From Verrucomicrobiota bacterium (lineage in GTDB: Bacteria; Verrucomicrobiota; Verrucomicrobiia; Limisphaerales; SXQI01), in NCBI GenBank assembly GCA_008933045.1, contig WBXJ01000059.1, forward strand, positions 1 to 12,835: a stretch of 12,835 nucleotides of DNA, read 5' to 3'. This document shows positions 1 to 7,465 of this stretch, piece after piece; the stretch's first letter is position 1; each line of letters starts with the position of its first letter. Position numbers and translations under genes: made by a program. The notes beneath the pieces are model-generated. The model made no database searches. It saw only the letters and a list, made by a program, of their open reading frames with translations, and was not told the origin of the DNA.

Positions 1-852
1 ACGACGGTGGTTAATGGAGTTGAGGTTAAAACCGATAAAACCGTAGAACTGTTCAGTCTGAGCACTACTAAGGACATTGTTTTCGACACGGAAAGCGCAG
101 CGCAATATATCACAGTGACTAAAGCGACTGCCGCGACAGCGACCGAACCCGCAAAAGCGGCTGTAGTTTTCGTTGAACCCCCTAAGGTCACGGTTTCTGA
201 GCCTAATGTAAAATATGCCTATAACGATGCTAGGCTGGATCTTGTACCCAGAGGCGGAACCGATGATACGGATGAGTATGGCAGACCGACTATTCGCGCG
301 GCAAAAATTGAGGCTGTTTTGGATGATAATGGAAAAATCGTTGGTCTGATTGTTATCGATCCTGGGTATGGATATACCTCGCCACCGAAAATAACGATCG
401 AACCCCCTCCGCAGATTACGGAAGAGGTTAAAGCAATCATCGAGATCGCAAAAGTTGAGGACAAGATTATTGTTCAGCCCAAAGTTGAGGCAAAAATCGA
501 CAAACAACAAGGCGGAATTGTTGAATCCATCACCTTAAAAGCCCCTAAAGAGTCCTTCACCTACGAGCCTAACAAAACATACGAATTGTTAGTGGAGAAA
601 CCGAACGACAAAAACGGAACAACCGCTCGGGCCGTTGTCATGACGGATGGAAACGGAAAGCTAATCCTCAATCCAAACGGTGACATTAAGGTGGTGATCA
701 CCGATCCTGGATTAGGTTATGATAAGTCTCCCAAGGCATTCTTCACGGAGGACCCAATCGTCGAGCGCAAGACTGTCACCCCACCGCCAGTCACGGTCGT
801 TGAGGTTAAGAAGGACGAAATTATCGAGGTTTCCACGCTCATTAAGCCGTAG
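1..852 (+). CDS. Repeat-containing, probably secreted or surface protein (3' part only)
   Basis: The reading frame is open from the first base, so the start lies outside the window; 283 codons and the TAG stop are present. I do not recognise a named family. The protein is rich in Lys, Glu, Pro, Val and Ile and contains at least two divergent copies of a beta-rich unit, roughly codons 96-137 and 205-252. Each has a D-x-N/D-G-K-type turn, a hydrophobic strand, then D-P-G-x-G-Y and a S-P-P/S-P-K segment (GYGYTSPPKI and GLGYDKSPKA). An earlier V-E-P-P segment near codon 55 may end another unit. Such G-x-G-Y-T-x-x-P repeats occur in large extracellular proteins, so a repetitive exported protein is inferred, with its signal peptide and most repeats upstream. 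Codons look more A-rich than in the neighbouring genes. A strong terminator follows 24 bp after the stop. No catalytic motif is visible. Confidence 0.7.
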   Translation, partial: TTVVNGVEVKTDKTVELFSLSTTKDIVFDTESAAQYITVTKATAATATEPAKAAVVFVEPPKVTVSEPNVKYAYNDARLDLVPRGGTDDTDEYGRPTIRAAKIEAVLDDNGKIVGLIVIDPGYGYTSPPKITIEPPPQITEEVKAIIEIAKVEDKIIVQPKVEAKIDKQQGGIVESITLKAPKESFTYEPNKTYELLVEKPNDKNGTTARAVVMTDGNGKLILNPNGDIKVVITDPGLGYDKSPKAFFTEDPIVERKTVTPPPVTVVEVKKDEIIEVSTLIKP

Positions 853-875
853 TTCTCTTTAACACAGCTAATCTC

Positions 876-909
876 AACCCCAGAGTAGTTCTCCTACTCT
901 GGGGTTTTT
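876..909 (+). terminator. Rho-independent terminator of the repeat-protein gene
   Basis: A perfect 13-bp stem pairs 876-888 with 894-906 around a 5-nt loop (TTCTC). The stem carries a CCCC/GGGG block, and the T tract covers 905-909. It begins 24 bp after the upstream stop codon and points in that gene's direction. Read from the other strand it is followed by TTGAG rather than a T run, so it should serve the converging DUF5722 gene poorly. Confidence 0.92.
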
Positions 910-929
910 GTTTGTACCCAGCGAAAACC

Positions 930-2297
930 TCAGGGTTTCGCCGAGGGCTTAGAGATGCCTTGCTCCTTTAATGAATCCCACGAACTTAAGCCGATTAGGG
1001 GAAGCGCAAACCTAAAGGCGTCTGTTTGATTAGAAGTATCGGCGTTGCGAAATACTTCGTAGATTTTTCGGCGACGCTCCGGGGTGGCGATGCTGTCAGG
1101 TTTACGTTCCCATAATCCTAGATTCAGGCCGCCTTCGTGCGAATGGTCTACGTGGCGGTGAAGGATAAAGGCATCAATGCCTGGGAGGGCCTCCGCTTGC
1201 TTGTAGGCGTAAGCGTAGGCAGCCGCTTGTAGCAACTCTCCCTCAGCGCCGGCTTTTGCATGAAAACCTTGTTCACTGAGGATGACGCGTCGTGGTTGAC
1301 CATCGTATTGAAGTTCTGCCTTATCCAGAAATCGGGTTAAGAGTGGAAGGTTACGAAAGGTGATACGAGGAGTGGACTCTTCAAAAGTCGCGGATTTATC
1401 GAGCCAGGTGCGGGGTTCAAAGAGGTTTTCTGGATAAGGATGAAACGCGACATGCCATGGAAAATCCCCTCCTTTTCTGGCTTCACGAGCGAAATATTCG
1501 AGGAATGGTCGGGCAGCAAAGGTTTGGGTTTCGTCACCGCCCGGGTAGTGGATGTTCCAATGGTGTTCGAGGGAAACGAACACTCGGGCGGTGGCATCGT
1601 GAACCTTGATTGCATCGTGGGCTGCGCGGACACTGGTAAGATACGCATCGGCAAATCGTTCCATCGAAACACGCCCCATGTTGCTCCAAAACCAATGAGA
1701 ATTGACCTCGTTTCCGATGATGTAGTTCACGACCCGACCGTGCGGCGATTTAGCTGAACCATAACGTGCCGCGAGGAAGCTGAGACAGGCTTGGAAGGCC
1801 CCACGCCCGTCTTCTGTGACTGTATTGAATGCGCCGAGGTGATTAGGCGCGGTGCGGTCGTAGCTAGGATGAAGGAGGAGTTTGTTGAGTTCAGGCTGGC
1901 TGCTTTCATAGACAAGGATGATGAGCGAGACCAGCACACCTGCGTCGGCGAGAGGCTTAATCTGTTGATCAAGGCGAGAGATGGCGGGTTCATGAAAACT
2001 GTAGGCGCGGCCCTGCCATTGATGGGGGATGGATTGGGTGGCTTTGCTCAGATCAAGAAGGTCAGAGAGATTACAGTTCAGGGCGGCGTGTTTGACCCCC
2101 AGAGCGAGCGCGTCATCAACCATCTGGACTTGGAGACCTTTCTTGCTTGCGGCGACAGGGTAGGGATCGCTCATAGCTTTCCAAGGCGTTAGGAGCAGCA
2201 AGATCAGCCAACCCCAAGCGAAGGTTGCGTTGAGTGCATTACGAAAATGTAATGCGGAAGAAATGTGTGTGTCAGGGTGACGCGGCAATGTGGTCAT
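930..2297 (-). CDS. DUF5722 family protein, predicted secreted glycosidase-like TIM barrel
   Basis: The protein has 455 residues from the ATG at 2297; an in-frame TTG at 2312 would add five. A basic, polar N-terminus and a hydrophobic core at residues 26-36 (FAWGWLILLLL) look like a signal peptide or anchor. The KGLQVQMVDDALALG segment near residue 53 and the HRHVDH-x-x-E-G-G-L-N-L-G-L-W block near 380-396 match my recollection of the DUF5722 family, whose function is not established. Two features resemble clan GH-A glycoside hydrolases: NYIIGNEVNSHWFW has Asn196-Glu197 at the end of a predicted strand 4, and VILSEQGFHA has Glu342 at the end of a predicted strand 7. HPYP at 286-289 also resembles a barrel active-site loop. 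Hydrolysis of an extracellular glycan is therefore inferred, not shown. The gene stands alone, converging on the gene before it and diverging from the HtrA gene. Confidence 0.85.
   Translation of the reverse strand: MTTLPRHPDTHISSALHFRNALNATFAWGWLILLLLTPWKAMSDPYPVAASKKGLQVQMVDDALALGVKHAALNCNLSDLLDLSKATQSIPHQWQGRAYSFHEPAISRLDQQIKPLADAGVLVSLIILVYESSQPELNKLLLHPSYDRTAPNHLGAFNTVTEDGRGAFQACLSFLAARYGSAKSPHGRVVNYIIGNEVNSHWFWSNMGRVSMERFADAYLTSVRAAHDAIKVHDATARVFVSLEHHWNIHYPGGDETQTFAARPFLEYFAREARKGGDFPWHVAFHPYPENLFEPRTWLDKSATFEESTPRITFRNLPLLTRFLDKAELQYDGQPRRVILSEQGFHAKAGAEGELLQAAAYAYAYKQAEALPGIDAFILHRHVDHSHEGGLNLGLWERKPDSIATPERRRKIYEVFRNADTSNQTDAFRFALPLIGLSSWDSLKEQGISKPSAKP
2236..2255. repeat. 7-bp inverted repeat upstream of the HtrA gene
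   Basis: GCATTAC (2236-2242) and GTAATGC (2249-2255) are perfect inverted arms around the 6-nt spacer GAAAAT. The site lies 90 bp before the HtrA ATG, inside the signal-peptide codons of the divergent DUF5722 gene. It has the size and symmetry of a dimeric regulator's operator, but it may be coincidental because it also encodes protein there. Confidence 0.35.
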
Positions 2298-2344
2298 GTG
2301 AGTTGGATGCAAGAGAGTCAGAGAATAGTCACATCATTTTGCTT

Positions 2345-3829
2345 ATGAAGAACAGAATTCAATTAATCGCAGATCGCGTTCGTGGGGCCCTCATCGTCGC
2401 AGCATTGGTTACGGCCAGTTTGCAATTCGGTTGGAGGAATACCCAAGCCAAGGACAATCAAAAAACTGCTGCAGTCAAATTCCAGATTGATGAAGCGGCA
2501 GTCAGTCGCGACGGAAAATTAAGTAACAGTTTGGCACCAGTCGTAAAAAAAGTTGCACCCAGCGTCGTGAAAGTGTTTACGACTGCCGAACTGAATGGGG
2601 ATGGTGGGAGATTTTTCAATCCGTTCGGGCCGGAGCGTTCCGAAATGCCTCGTCGAAAAATGAAACAGCACGGGCTGGGATCAGGGGTGATCGTTTCGAA
2701 GGATGGTTATATTCTAACGAACAATCACGTGGTAGAGCATGCGGACGAGGTGAAGGTCGCGCTGTCCGAAGGCGGTGAGGAATACACAGCTAAGGTGATT
2801 GGAACCGATGCTAAGACGGATATCGCGGTTCTAAAAATTGAGGCTAATGATTTACCGTTTGTCACGATCACGGACAGCGACAAGATCGAGGTCGGCGATG
2901 TGGTATTGGCCTTAGGCAATCCGTTTGGTCTTGGGCAAACGGTGACCACGGGGATTGTGAGTGCGACGGGGCGGGCGACGTTGGGGATGGAGTATGAAGA
3001 TTTCATCCAAACCGATGCAGCGATCAACCCAGGCAACTCTGGGGGTGCGCTGGTGGATGCTCAAGGCCGATTGATTGGAATCAATACCGCGATCCTGAGT
3101 CAAACTGGAGGGAATCAGGGTATTGGTTTTGCGGTTCCGGTCAATTTGGCTCGTCATGTGATGGAGAGCTTTGTGACCTACGGACGAGTGGTACGCGGGT
3201 TTTTGGGGGTGCATATTCAGGATGTGACCCCTGCGTTAGCCCGCGAGTTTGGATTGAAGGATCAAGGGGGTGCCTTGGTCGCGGAGATTTCTCCAAAAAG
3301 CCCGGCGGAGGAATCAGGACTGAGGCCGGGGGATGTGGTTCTTGGTTTCGACGGCAAGCGGGTCAAGGAGAGTCGGCTGCTGAAATTGCAAGTATCGCAA
3401 ACTGCGCCTAATCAACCTGTAAACCTTGAGATTATGCGGGATGGTAAACGCAAAAATATTCAAGTGACACTCCGAGAAATGCCACGGAACGAACTGGCTG
3501 CCCGAGGGTCGGAAGATTCAAATGGTCACCGAATGGATCCATTGGATGGAGTGACCGTGGGAGATGTGGATCGTGATATTCGGCAAGAATTGGGATTACC
3601 GAAGGAGGTTAGTGGGGCGTTAGTCACGCGAGTGAAGGAAGACTCGGTTCCATTCGACGTGGGATTGCGTGAAGGAGATGTCATCCTAGAGATCAATCGC
3701 ACCATGGTCAGGACGGCGAATGAGGCAGTTGCGGTGAGCGAAAAGTCGAAGGAGAAATCCACACTACTCCGCATTTGGAGCCGAGGGAGCACACGCTACT
3801 TAGTCATCGACGCACCCCACGCTGGATAA
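2345..3829 (+). CDS. htrA: HtrA/Deg-type periplasmic serine protease with two PDZ domains
   Basis: This is an ATP-independent protease/chaperone of the Do family, 494 residues, that degrades misfolded envelope proteins. I place the start at the ATG at 2345 because it gives a proper signal peptide: MKNR, a hydrophobic stretch at residues 14-27, and a likely cleavage after NTQA near residue 35. The frame is open further upstream, but that extension is unlike the family. The trypsin-like domain spans about 62-275. Its catalytic triad is complete: His128 (TNNHVV), Asp159 (TDIAVL) and Ser232 (GNSGGAL). PDZ1 covers about 282-377, with GFLGV and the S-P-A-E-x-S-G-L-R-P-G-D-V pattern. PDZ2 covers about 400-490, with the matching GLREGDVI. 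Two PDZ domains fit DegP/DegQ rather than DegS. No clear Shine-Dalgarno sequence precedes the start. The gene lies 120 bp before a two-component pair in the same direction, suggesting a link to envelope-stress sensing. Confidence 0.96.
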   Translation: MKNRIQLIADRVRGALIVAALVTASLQFGWRNTQAKDNQKTAAVKFQIDEAAVSRDGKLSNSLAPVVKKVAPSVVKVFTTAELNGDGGRFFNPFGPERSEMPRRKMKQHGLGSGVIVSKDGYILTNNHVVEHADEVKVALSEGGEEYTAKVIGTDAKTDIAVLKIEANDLPFVTITDSDKIEVGDVVLALGNPFGLGQTVTTGIVSATGRATLGMEYEDFIQTDAAINPGNSGGALVDAQGRLIGINTAILSQTGGNQGIGFAVPVNLARHVMESFVTYGRVVRGFLGVHIQDVTPALAREFGLKDQGGALVAEISPKSPAEESGLRPGDVVLGFDGKRVKESRLLKLQVSQTAPNQPVNLEIMRDGKRKNIQVTLREMPRNELAARGSEDSNGHRMDPLDGVTVGDVDRDIRQELGLPKEVSGALVTRVKEDSVPFDVGLREGDVILEINRTMVRTANEAVAVSEKSKEKSTLLRIWSRGSTRYLVIDAPHAG

Positions 3830-3949
3830 ACCTTTTGGTTGTAATCCCTTCAGAAATTTTAAAACTTAATGCACACCTTGTTAGGGGATGAAATCGTAGC
3901 CTCTGAACCGAGGTTGAACAGGATGCGAACTTTGGTGATGATAGGAGAC

Positions 3950-4633
3950 ATGCGCATTCTTGTGGTGGAGGACGACAAAAAGATCGCCTCGTTTATCGTC
4001 AACGGTTTGAGGCAACAGGGATATGCCGTGGACCATGCGATGGATGGCGAGGAGGCATTGCTCATGGTGCGCATTGCGCCCTATGACGCTGCGGTCATTG
4101 ATGTCATGCTGCCAAAACTCGATGGACTACAACTTCTCAAAACGATTCGTGCGGAAAAGTTCAATGTGCCCGTGATCCTCCTGAGTGCGAAAGCGACGGT
4201 GGAAGATCGGGTGCGCGGGTTGCAGGCGGGAGGGGACGATTATCTGACCAAACCGTTCGCGTTCGCCGAATTGCAGGCGCGGGTTCACGCATTGCTCCGA
4301 AGAACCACTCAAAGCACCGAACCCACTCGGCTTGTGTTGGGCGAGTTGATTCTAGATTTGTTGACGCGCGAGGTATCGCGTGCTGGGCGCAGGATCGACC
4401 TTCAAGCGCGTGAATTCGGGTTGCTCGAGTATTTGATGCGGAATGCAGGCCGAGTGGTCACCAAGACGATGGTGCTCGAGCATATCTGGGATTACAGGTT
4501 CGATCCGCAAACTAATATTGTGGATGTATTAGTGCATCGGCTGCGAACGAAAGTGGACAAAGGATTCGGCGTTAAAATGATCCAGACTCATCGAGGGGTC
4601 GGATATTCCTTGAGAGCCGATAGCCCGCCTTGA
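3950..4633 (+). CDS. OmpR/PhoB-family response regulator
   Basis: A DNA-binding transcription regulator of 227 residues. The receiver domain (1-115) has acidic-pocket residues Asp8 and Asp9, phospho-acceptor Asp51 in VIDVMLP, switch residue Ser79, and Lys101 in TKPF. The winged-helix output domain (about 126-222) ends with the family-typical VDVLVHRLRTKVD and HRGVGYSL. The start was chosen because MRILVVEDD is the standard N-terminus; the frame is open upstream to 3869, but that stretch resembles nothing in the family. AGGAG at 3943-3947 lies only 2 nt before this ATG, unusually close. The kinase gene starts 3 nt after its stop, so the two are co-transcribed and partners. The wing sequence resembles CusR/QseB-type regulators, but the signal and targets cannot be read from it. 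A weak promoter-like pair (TTGGTT 3835, TTTAAA 3858) lies upstream. Confidence 0.95.
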   Translation: MRILVVEDDKKIASFIVNGLRQQGYAVDHAMDGEEALLMVRIAPYDAAVIDVMLPKLDGLQLLKTIRAEKFNVPVILLSAKATVEDRVRGLQAGGDDYLTKPFAFAELQARVHALLRRTTQSTEPTRLVLGELILDLLTREVSRAGRRIDLQAREFGLLEYLMRNAGRVVTKTMVLEHIWDYRFDPQTNIVDVLVHRLRTKVDKGFGVKMIQTHRGVGYSLRADSPP

Positions 4634-4636
4634 ACT

Positions 4637-6037
4637 ATGTTGAAGCCACAGGAAGAAAGGGGTTGGAGTCGTAGGCTTCGGACGATTGGGTTTCGTCTCA
4701 ACCTGTGGTATGCGAGCGTTTTCATCCTGAGTGCGGCGGCCTTATTCTTGGTGATGTATATCGGGTTGCAGATTGCGATGGAGCGTAAGGATCGCGAGGT
4801 GGTTTTGGCTCGATCTAAGGAATTGTTCACGGTTTATGGAGCCGGAGGGCCGAGGGGTTTGGGCGATTACCTCGATCGTGAGGGGCATGAATCAAAATAC
4901 TACGTGCGGCTAGCGGATATTCTGCAGAATAACGTCTTGGTGGTCGCGCCTGATGAGTGGGTCACTTTCAACGTGCGTCAGGCGGGTTTGAAGATCGAAG
5001 CAGAGGCGACGCTTCGTATCCCGAAGGACGAGGAAAAAGATTTCCTTTTGACGACGTTGCGCCTGCCTGATGGGAACTGGTTGCAGGTTGGTCGAAGTGC
5101 CAATAATCGTGACATCTTACTGCGACCGTTTCGTAATCTATTCCTGAGTGTGATGGTGCCGATAGTAATCTTAGGAATTATGGGAGGAGTTCTGCTCTCG
5201 AACCGAGCGATGAGACCGGTGCGTCAAATTATTGCGACCGCCAAGTCCATTGTAGACACGGGGAACCTAGGTGCACGTGTTCCGGTGCGACGGGTGGAGG
5301 ATGAGTTGGATGAACTGGCGGAAGTCATCAATCGCGTGCTGGAAAAGAATCAGGGCTTAATTCGCAGCATGCGCGAGTCGTTGGATAACGTGGCGCATGA
5401 TTTGAGAACCCCTTTGGCGCGGTTGCGTGGGATTGCTGAGGAGGGGTTGGGGGCGGCAGCGCGACCCGGCCAGGCTGAGGAAGCACTCTCAGAATGCCTC
5501 GAAGAATCGGATAAAGTGTTGACGATGCTCACCACGCTGCTGGATGTGGCCGAGGCCGAAGCGGGCGTCATGCGTTTGCATCTCGAGTTGACGGATATGG
5601 GCCAATTGATCGACGAGGCGGTGGAGCTTTACGAGTGTGTGGCTGAAGATAAGGAAATTATCGTTAAAAAATTCTTGGGTGAAAATTGCACTGCAAAAGT
5701 TGATCGAGTCAGGATGCGCCAAGTCATCGCAAACTTGCTGGATAACGCGCTGAAGTACACGCCGAATGGCGGAAAGATTTCGATCCGAACTCACCAAGAA
5801 AAACAAAACGTCGTTGTTGAGTTTCAGGATAACGGACTGGGAATCGCCAAGAGCGAACAGTTGCGGATATGGGAGAGATTATTTCGCGGCGACAAAAGCC
5901 GTTCGCAACGGGGGCTTGGATTGGGACTAAGTGTGGTGCGATCGGTGGTGATCGCGCACGGAGGCGAGGTGACGGTGGTGAGTGAGGAAGGCCAAGGTTC
6001 TCTATTTCGAATCCACCTTCCGGCGTCCACCGTTTGA
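4637..6037 (+). CDS. Membrane sensor histidine kinase (HAMP, HisKA, HATPase)
   Basis: This 466-residue kinase is the partner of the regulator that ends 3 bp before it. Two membrane segments, about 24-46 and 166-188, flank a periplasmic sensor of roughly 120 residues. A HAMP linker follows at about 189-243, starting with the N-R-A-M-R-P-V pattern. The dimerisation/phosphoacceptor box is NVAHDLRTPLARLRG with His254. The ATP-binding domain shows the N box (NLLDNALKYTPNGG, 366-379), G1 (DNGLGI, 398-403), an F-box-like RLFRGDKSR and G2 (GLGLGLS, 426-432). All motifs needed for autophosphorylation and phosphotransfer are present. The layout is that of CusS/QseC-type sensors. The periplasmic domain shows no His/Met/Cys cluster typical of metal sensing, so the stimulus is open. 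With HtrA upstream, an envelope-stress signal is a reasonable inference. No terminator separates its end from the converging transporter gene. Confidence 0.95.
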   Translation: MLKPQEERGWSRRLRTIGFRLNLWYASVFILSAAALFLVMYIGLQIAMERKDREVVLARSKELFTVYGAGGPRGLGDYLDREGHESKYYVRLADILQNNVLVVAPDEWVTFNVRQAGLKIEAEATLRIPKDEEKDFLLTTLRLPDGNWLQVGRSANNRDILLRPFRNLFLSVMVPIVILGIMGGVLLSNRAMRPVRQIIATAKSIVDTGNLGARVPVRRVEDELDELAEVINRVLEKNQGLIRSMRESLDNVAHDLRTPLARLRGIAEEGLGAAARPGQAEEALSECLEESDKVLTMLTTLLDVAEAEAGVMRLHLELTDMGQLIDEAVELYECVAEDKEIIVKKFLGENCTAKVDRVRMRQVIANLLDNALKYTPNGGKISIRTHQEKQNVVVEFQDNGLGIAKSEQLRIWERLFRGDKSRSQRGLGLGLSVVRSVVIAHGGEVTVVSEEGQGSLFRIHLPASTV

Positions 6038-6048
6038 GATTGCGTCAA

Positions 6049-6816
6049 CTACCTGAACTGTTTGTAAAACAAGACGATCGAAATGCTGAGACCAATCAGG
6101 ATGATCAATTGTCGGACGCGAGCTTGGGGAAGGCGTTGCGAGTAATGAGATCCGAGAAAGTAGCCGGCAATCGCACCGAGGCAGAGGACCCCAGCCTTGG
6201 ACCAGTCCACAAGGCCAGCCTGCACAAAATATGCAGCAGCGACGAGATTGATCAACGACCCGAGGAATGTCTTCAGGGCGTTCATCTGATGAATATCGGA
6301 CAGGCCCAACATCCCCATAGTGGCGAGCATCAGAATCCCGATCCCTGCTCCGAAGTAACCGCCGTAAACTGAGATGCCGAATTGAAAAATGAGCGCACCA
6401 TATAAAGGCTTGGTGTGTTCGCGTTGACCGAGATGGGGGAGGATCCAACGTCGTAGCAGTCCTTGGGTTAAGAAAAGCAGGGTCGCGAAGAGCATTAAAA
6501 ATGGGATTAACCGGTTGAATGTGGATTCAGGAAAATAAAGAAGCAGGACGCTTCCCAAAAGACCTCCAGCCAAACTCACAGGTAAAAACCGAAGCAACCA
6601 ACCTCGCACTGCGGGGAATTGTGCACGATAACCATAAACGCTTCCGGAAGTGCCCAGAAGCAATGCAAGGGTGCTGGTGGCATTTGCGATAATGGGCGAG
6701 GTGCCATAAAGCAGCAGCACTGGGAACGTGATCAAGGTGCCGCCGCCTGCAACCGCATTGATCAATCCAGCAGCTACTCCCGAGGCCGCGATCCCGATGA
6801 TTTCAGAGGCCGTCAT
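6049..6816 (-). CDS. TauE/SafE (TSUP) family membrane transporter
   Basis: A 255-residue integral membrane protein, the usual length for this family, with about seven to eight hydrophobic segments. The two halves each carry the family's glycine-rich signature: NAVAGGGTLITFPVLL at residues 20-35 with downstream ANATST, and GGYFGAGIGILMLATMGML at 152-170 followed by QMNALKT. The family moves small anions such as sulfite, sulfoacetate or other organosulfur compounds across the cytoplasmic membrane; the substrate of this member cannot be told from sequence. It starts 14 bp after the DUF6941 gene's stop and is probably co-transcribed with it. No sulfur-metabolism gene is nearby to support a sulfur substrate. 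Its 3' end faces the histidine kinase gene with only 11 bp between the stops and no hairpin. Confidence 0.93.
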   Translation of the reverse strand: MTASEIIGIAASGVAAGLINAVAGGGTLITFPVLLLYGTSPIIANATSTLALLLGTSGSVYGYRAQFPAVRGWLLRFLPVSLAGGLLGSVLLLYFPESTFNRLIPFLMLFATLLFLTQGLLRRWILPHLGQREHTKPLYGALIFQFGISVYGGYFGAGIGILMLATMGMLGLSDIHQMNALKTFLGSLINLVAAAYFVQAGLVDWSKAGVLCLGAIAGYFLGSHYSQRLPQARVRQLIILIGLSISIVLFYKQFR

Positions 6817-6830
6817 TCAGCACGGTGGGT

Positions 6831-7244
6831 TCAACTGGGCAGGATGCGTGGGCCCGACTGTTGTTGGACACGGAGGAGGATCGAGGCTTCATGTCGTCCG
6901 TCCAAGGCAATATCGATGGCGTATTGTCCAGGGGAATCAAATTTGAGTTGTTGAATGTTGAAAATAAAATTTCGCACGAGGTCGCTGGCGTCGTTGGGGA
7001 ACACGACATCGACCGGAATGTCGATGCTCGGCATGACAAACCGACCGTCAGCATCGACAAAGTTCATGCGCAATTTGTGGGAGCCTTCCTCGATCCGTTG
7101 AAACACCAAGCGTAGTGCGACCGCGCATTGCGGGTGAGTTGCTGGAAAGGAGGAAGCAAAAATAGTATCGAAAGCCCCCAGAATATTTAATTTGCCGCTG
7201 TAATCAGCGGCGGCATCACAGACTACAGCAACCTGAATGTTCAT
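6831..7244 (-). CDS. DUF6941 family protein
   Basis: A small soluble protein of 137 residues without signal peptide or membrane segment. The opening MNIQVAVVCDAAADYSGKL, then N-I-L-G-A-F-D-T-I, matches the family now called DUF6941, which I recognise by this N-terminal pattern. It continues with alternating strands (VALRLVF, HKLRMNFVD, IPVDVVFP, FIFNIQQL, GQYAIDIALDG), suggesting an all-beta sandwich. There is no metal-binding or catalytic motif. Its function is unknown; the repeated 'fluid sample of a bound state' look often seen in sandwich folds (strand, turn, strand ending in a G-x-Y-x-I-x-I-x-x-D-G hairpin) would fit a binding or assembly role, but that is inference. It is the first gene of a likely two-gene unit with the transporter 14 bp downstream. 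A weak TAGATT box lies a few bases before its start, on the minus strand. Confidence 0.8.
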   Translation of the reverse strand: MNIQVAVVCDAAADYSGKLNILGAFDTIFASSFPATHPQCAVALRLVFQRIEEGSHKLRMNFVDADGRFVMPSIDIPVDVVFPNDASDLVRNFIFNIQQLKFDSPGQYAIDIALDGRHEASILLRVQQQSGPRILPS

Positions 7245-7453
7245 AGGTTACGAATCTACCGTCAGGGACTCGACAGTGGAAAGAGATTTGCTGAGAAACT
7301 GCGACGGGGAATTTGACCGAAAAGGGCAGGGGGCACCTTGCGTTTGGACAGGTTCTCGCGCACATTGAAACCTGAATATGGGATCGAGAGAAACAGTCGG
7401 TTCTAACTAATATTGATTTTGAAAACGATTCCCGGTCCGACCACGGCTGGGTT

Positions 7454-7459
7454 TATAAT
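7454..7459 (+). promoter_or_regulatory. Perfect -10 box (TATAAT) directly before the aldehyde dehydrogenase start
   Basis: A consensus TATAAT ends 6 bp before the ATG at 7466, so transcription would begin at or next to the A of the start codon. No good -35 hexamer lies at 16-18 bp; the candidate positions read CCCGGT-like. No Shine-Dalgarno sequence is present, as expected if the mRNA is leaderless. Confidence 0.45.
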
Positions 7460-7465
7460 TAAAAC

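Noticed and set aside
921..941. Imperfect 9-bp inverted repeat over the DUF5722 stop codon
   Set aside because: It has one A-G mismatch, a 3-nt loop and no T run on either strand, so it is not a convincing terminator.
1791..2192. 133-codon plus-strand open frame opposite the DUF5722 gene
   Set aside because: It is antisense to a gene with clear domain motifs, has no recognisable motif itself, and looks like a by-product of that gene's codon usage.
2298..2312. TTG start for the DUF5722 gene
   Set aside because: The ATG five codons later is a more usual start; the extension adds nothing recognisable, although it cannot be excluded.
2234..2344. Frame extension of the HtrA gene upstream of the chosen ATG
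   Set aside because: It would overlap the divergent gene's signal-peptide codons, and its sequence is Cys-rich and unlike the family; the ATG at 2345 begins a normal signal peptide.
3833..3840. Possible terminator after the HtrA gene
   Set aside because: Only a 4-bp AACC/GGTT stem with no T tract follows the stop; too weak to call.
3869..3949. Longer N-terminus for the response regulator
   Set aside because: Receiver domains start at the M-R-I-L-V-V-E-D-D strand; the 27 extra residues have no family support.
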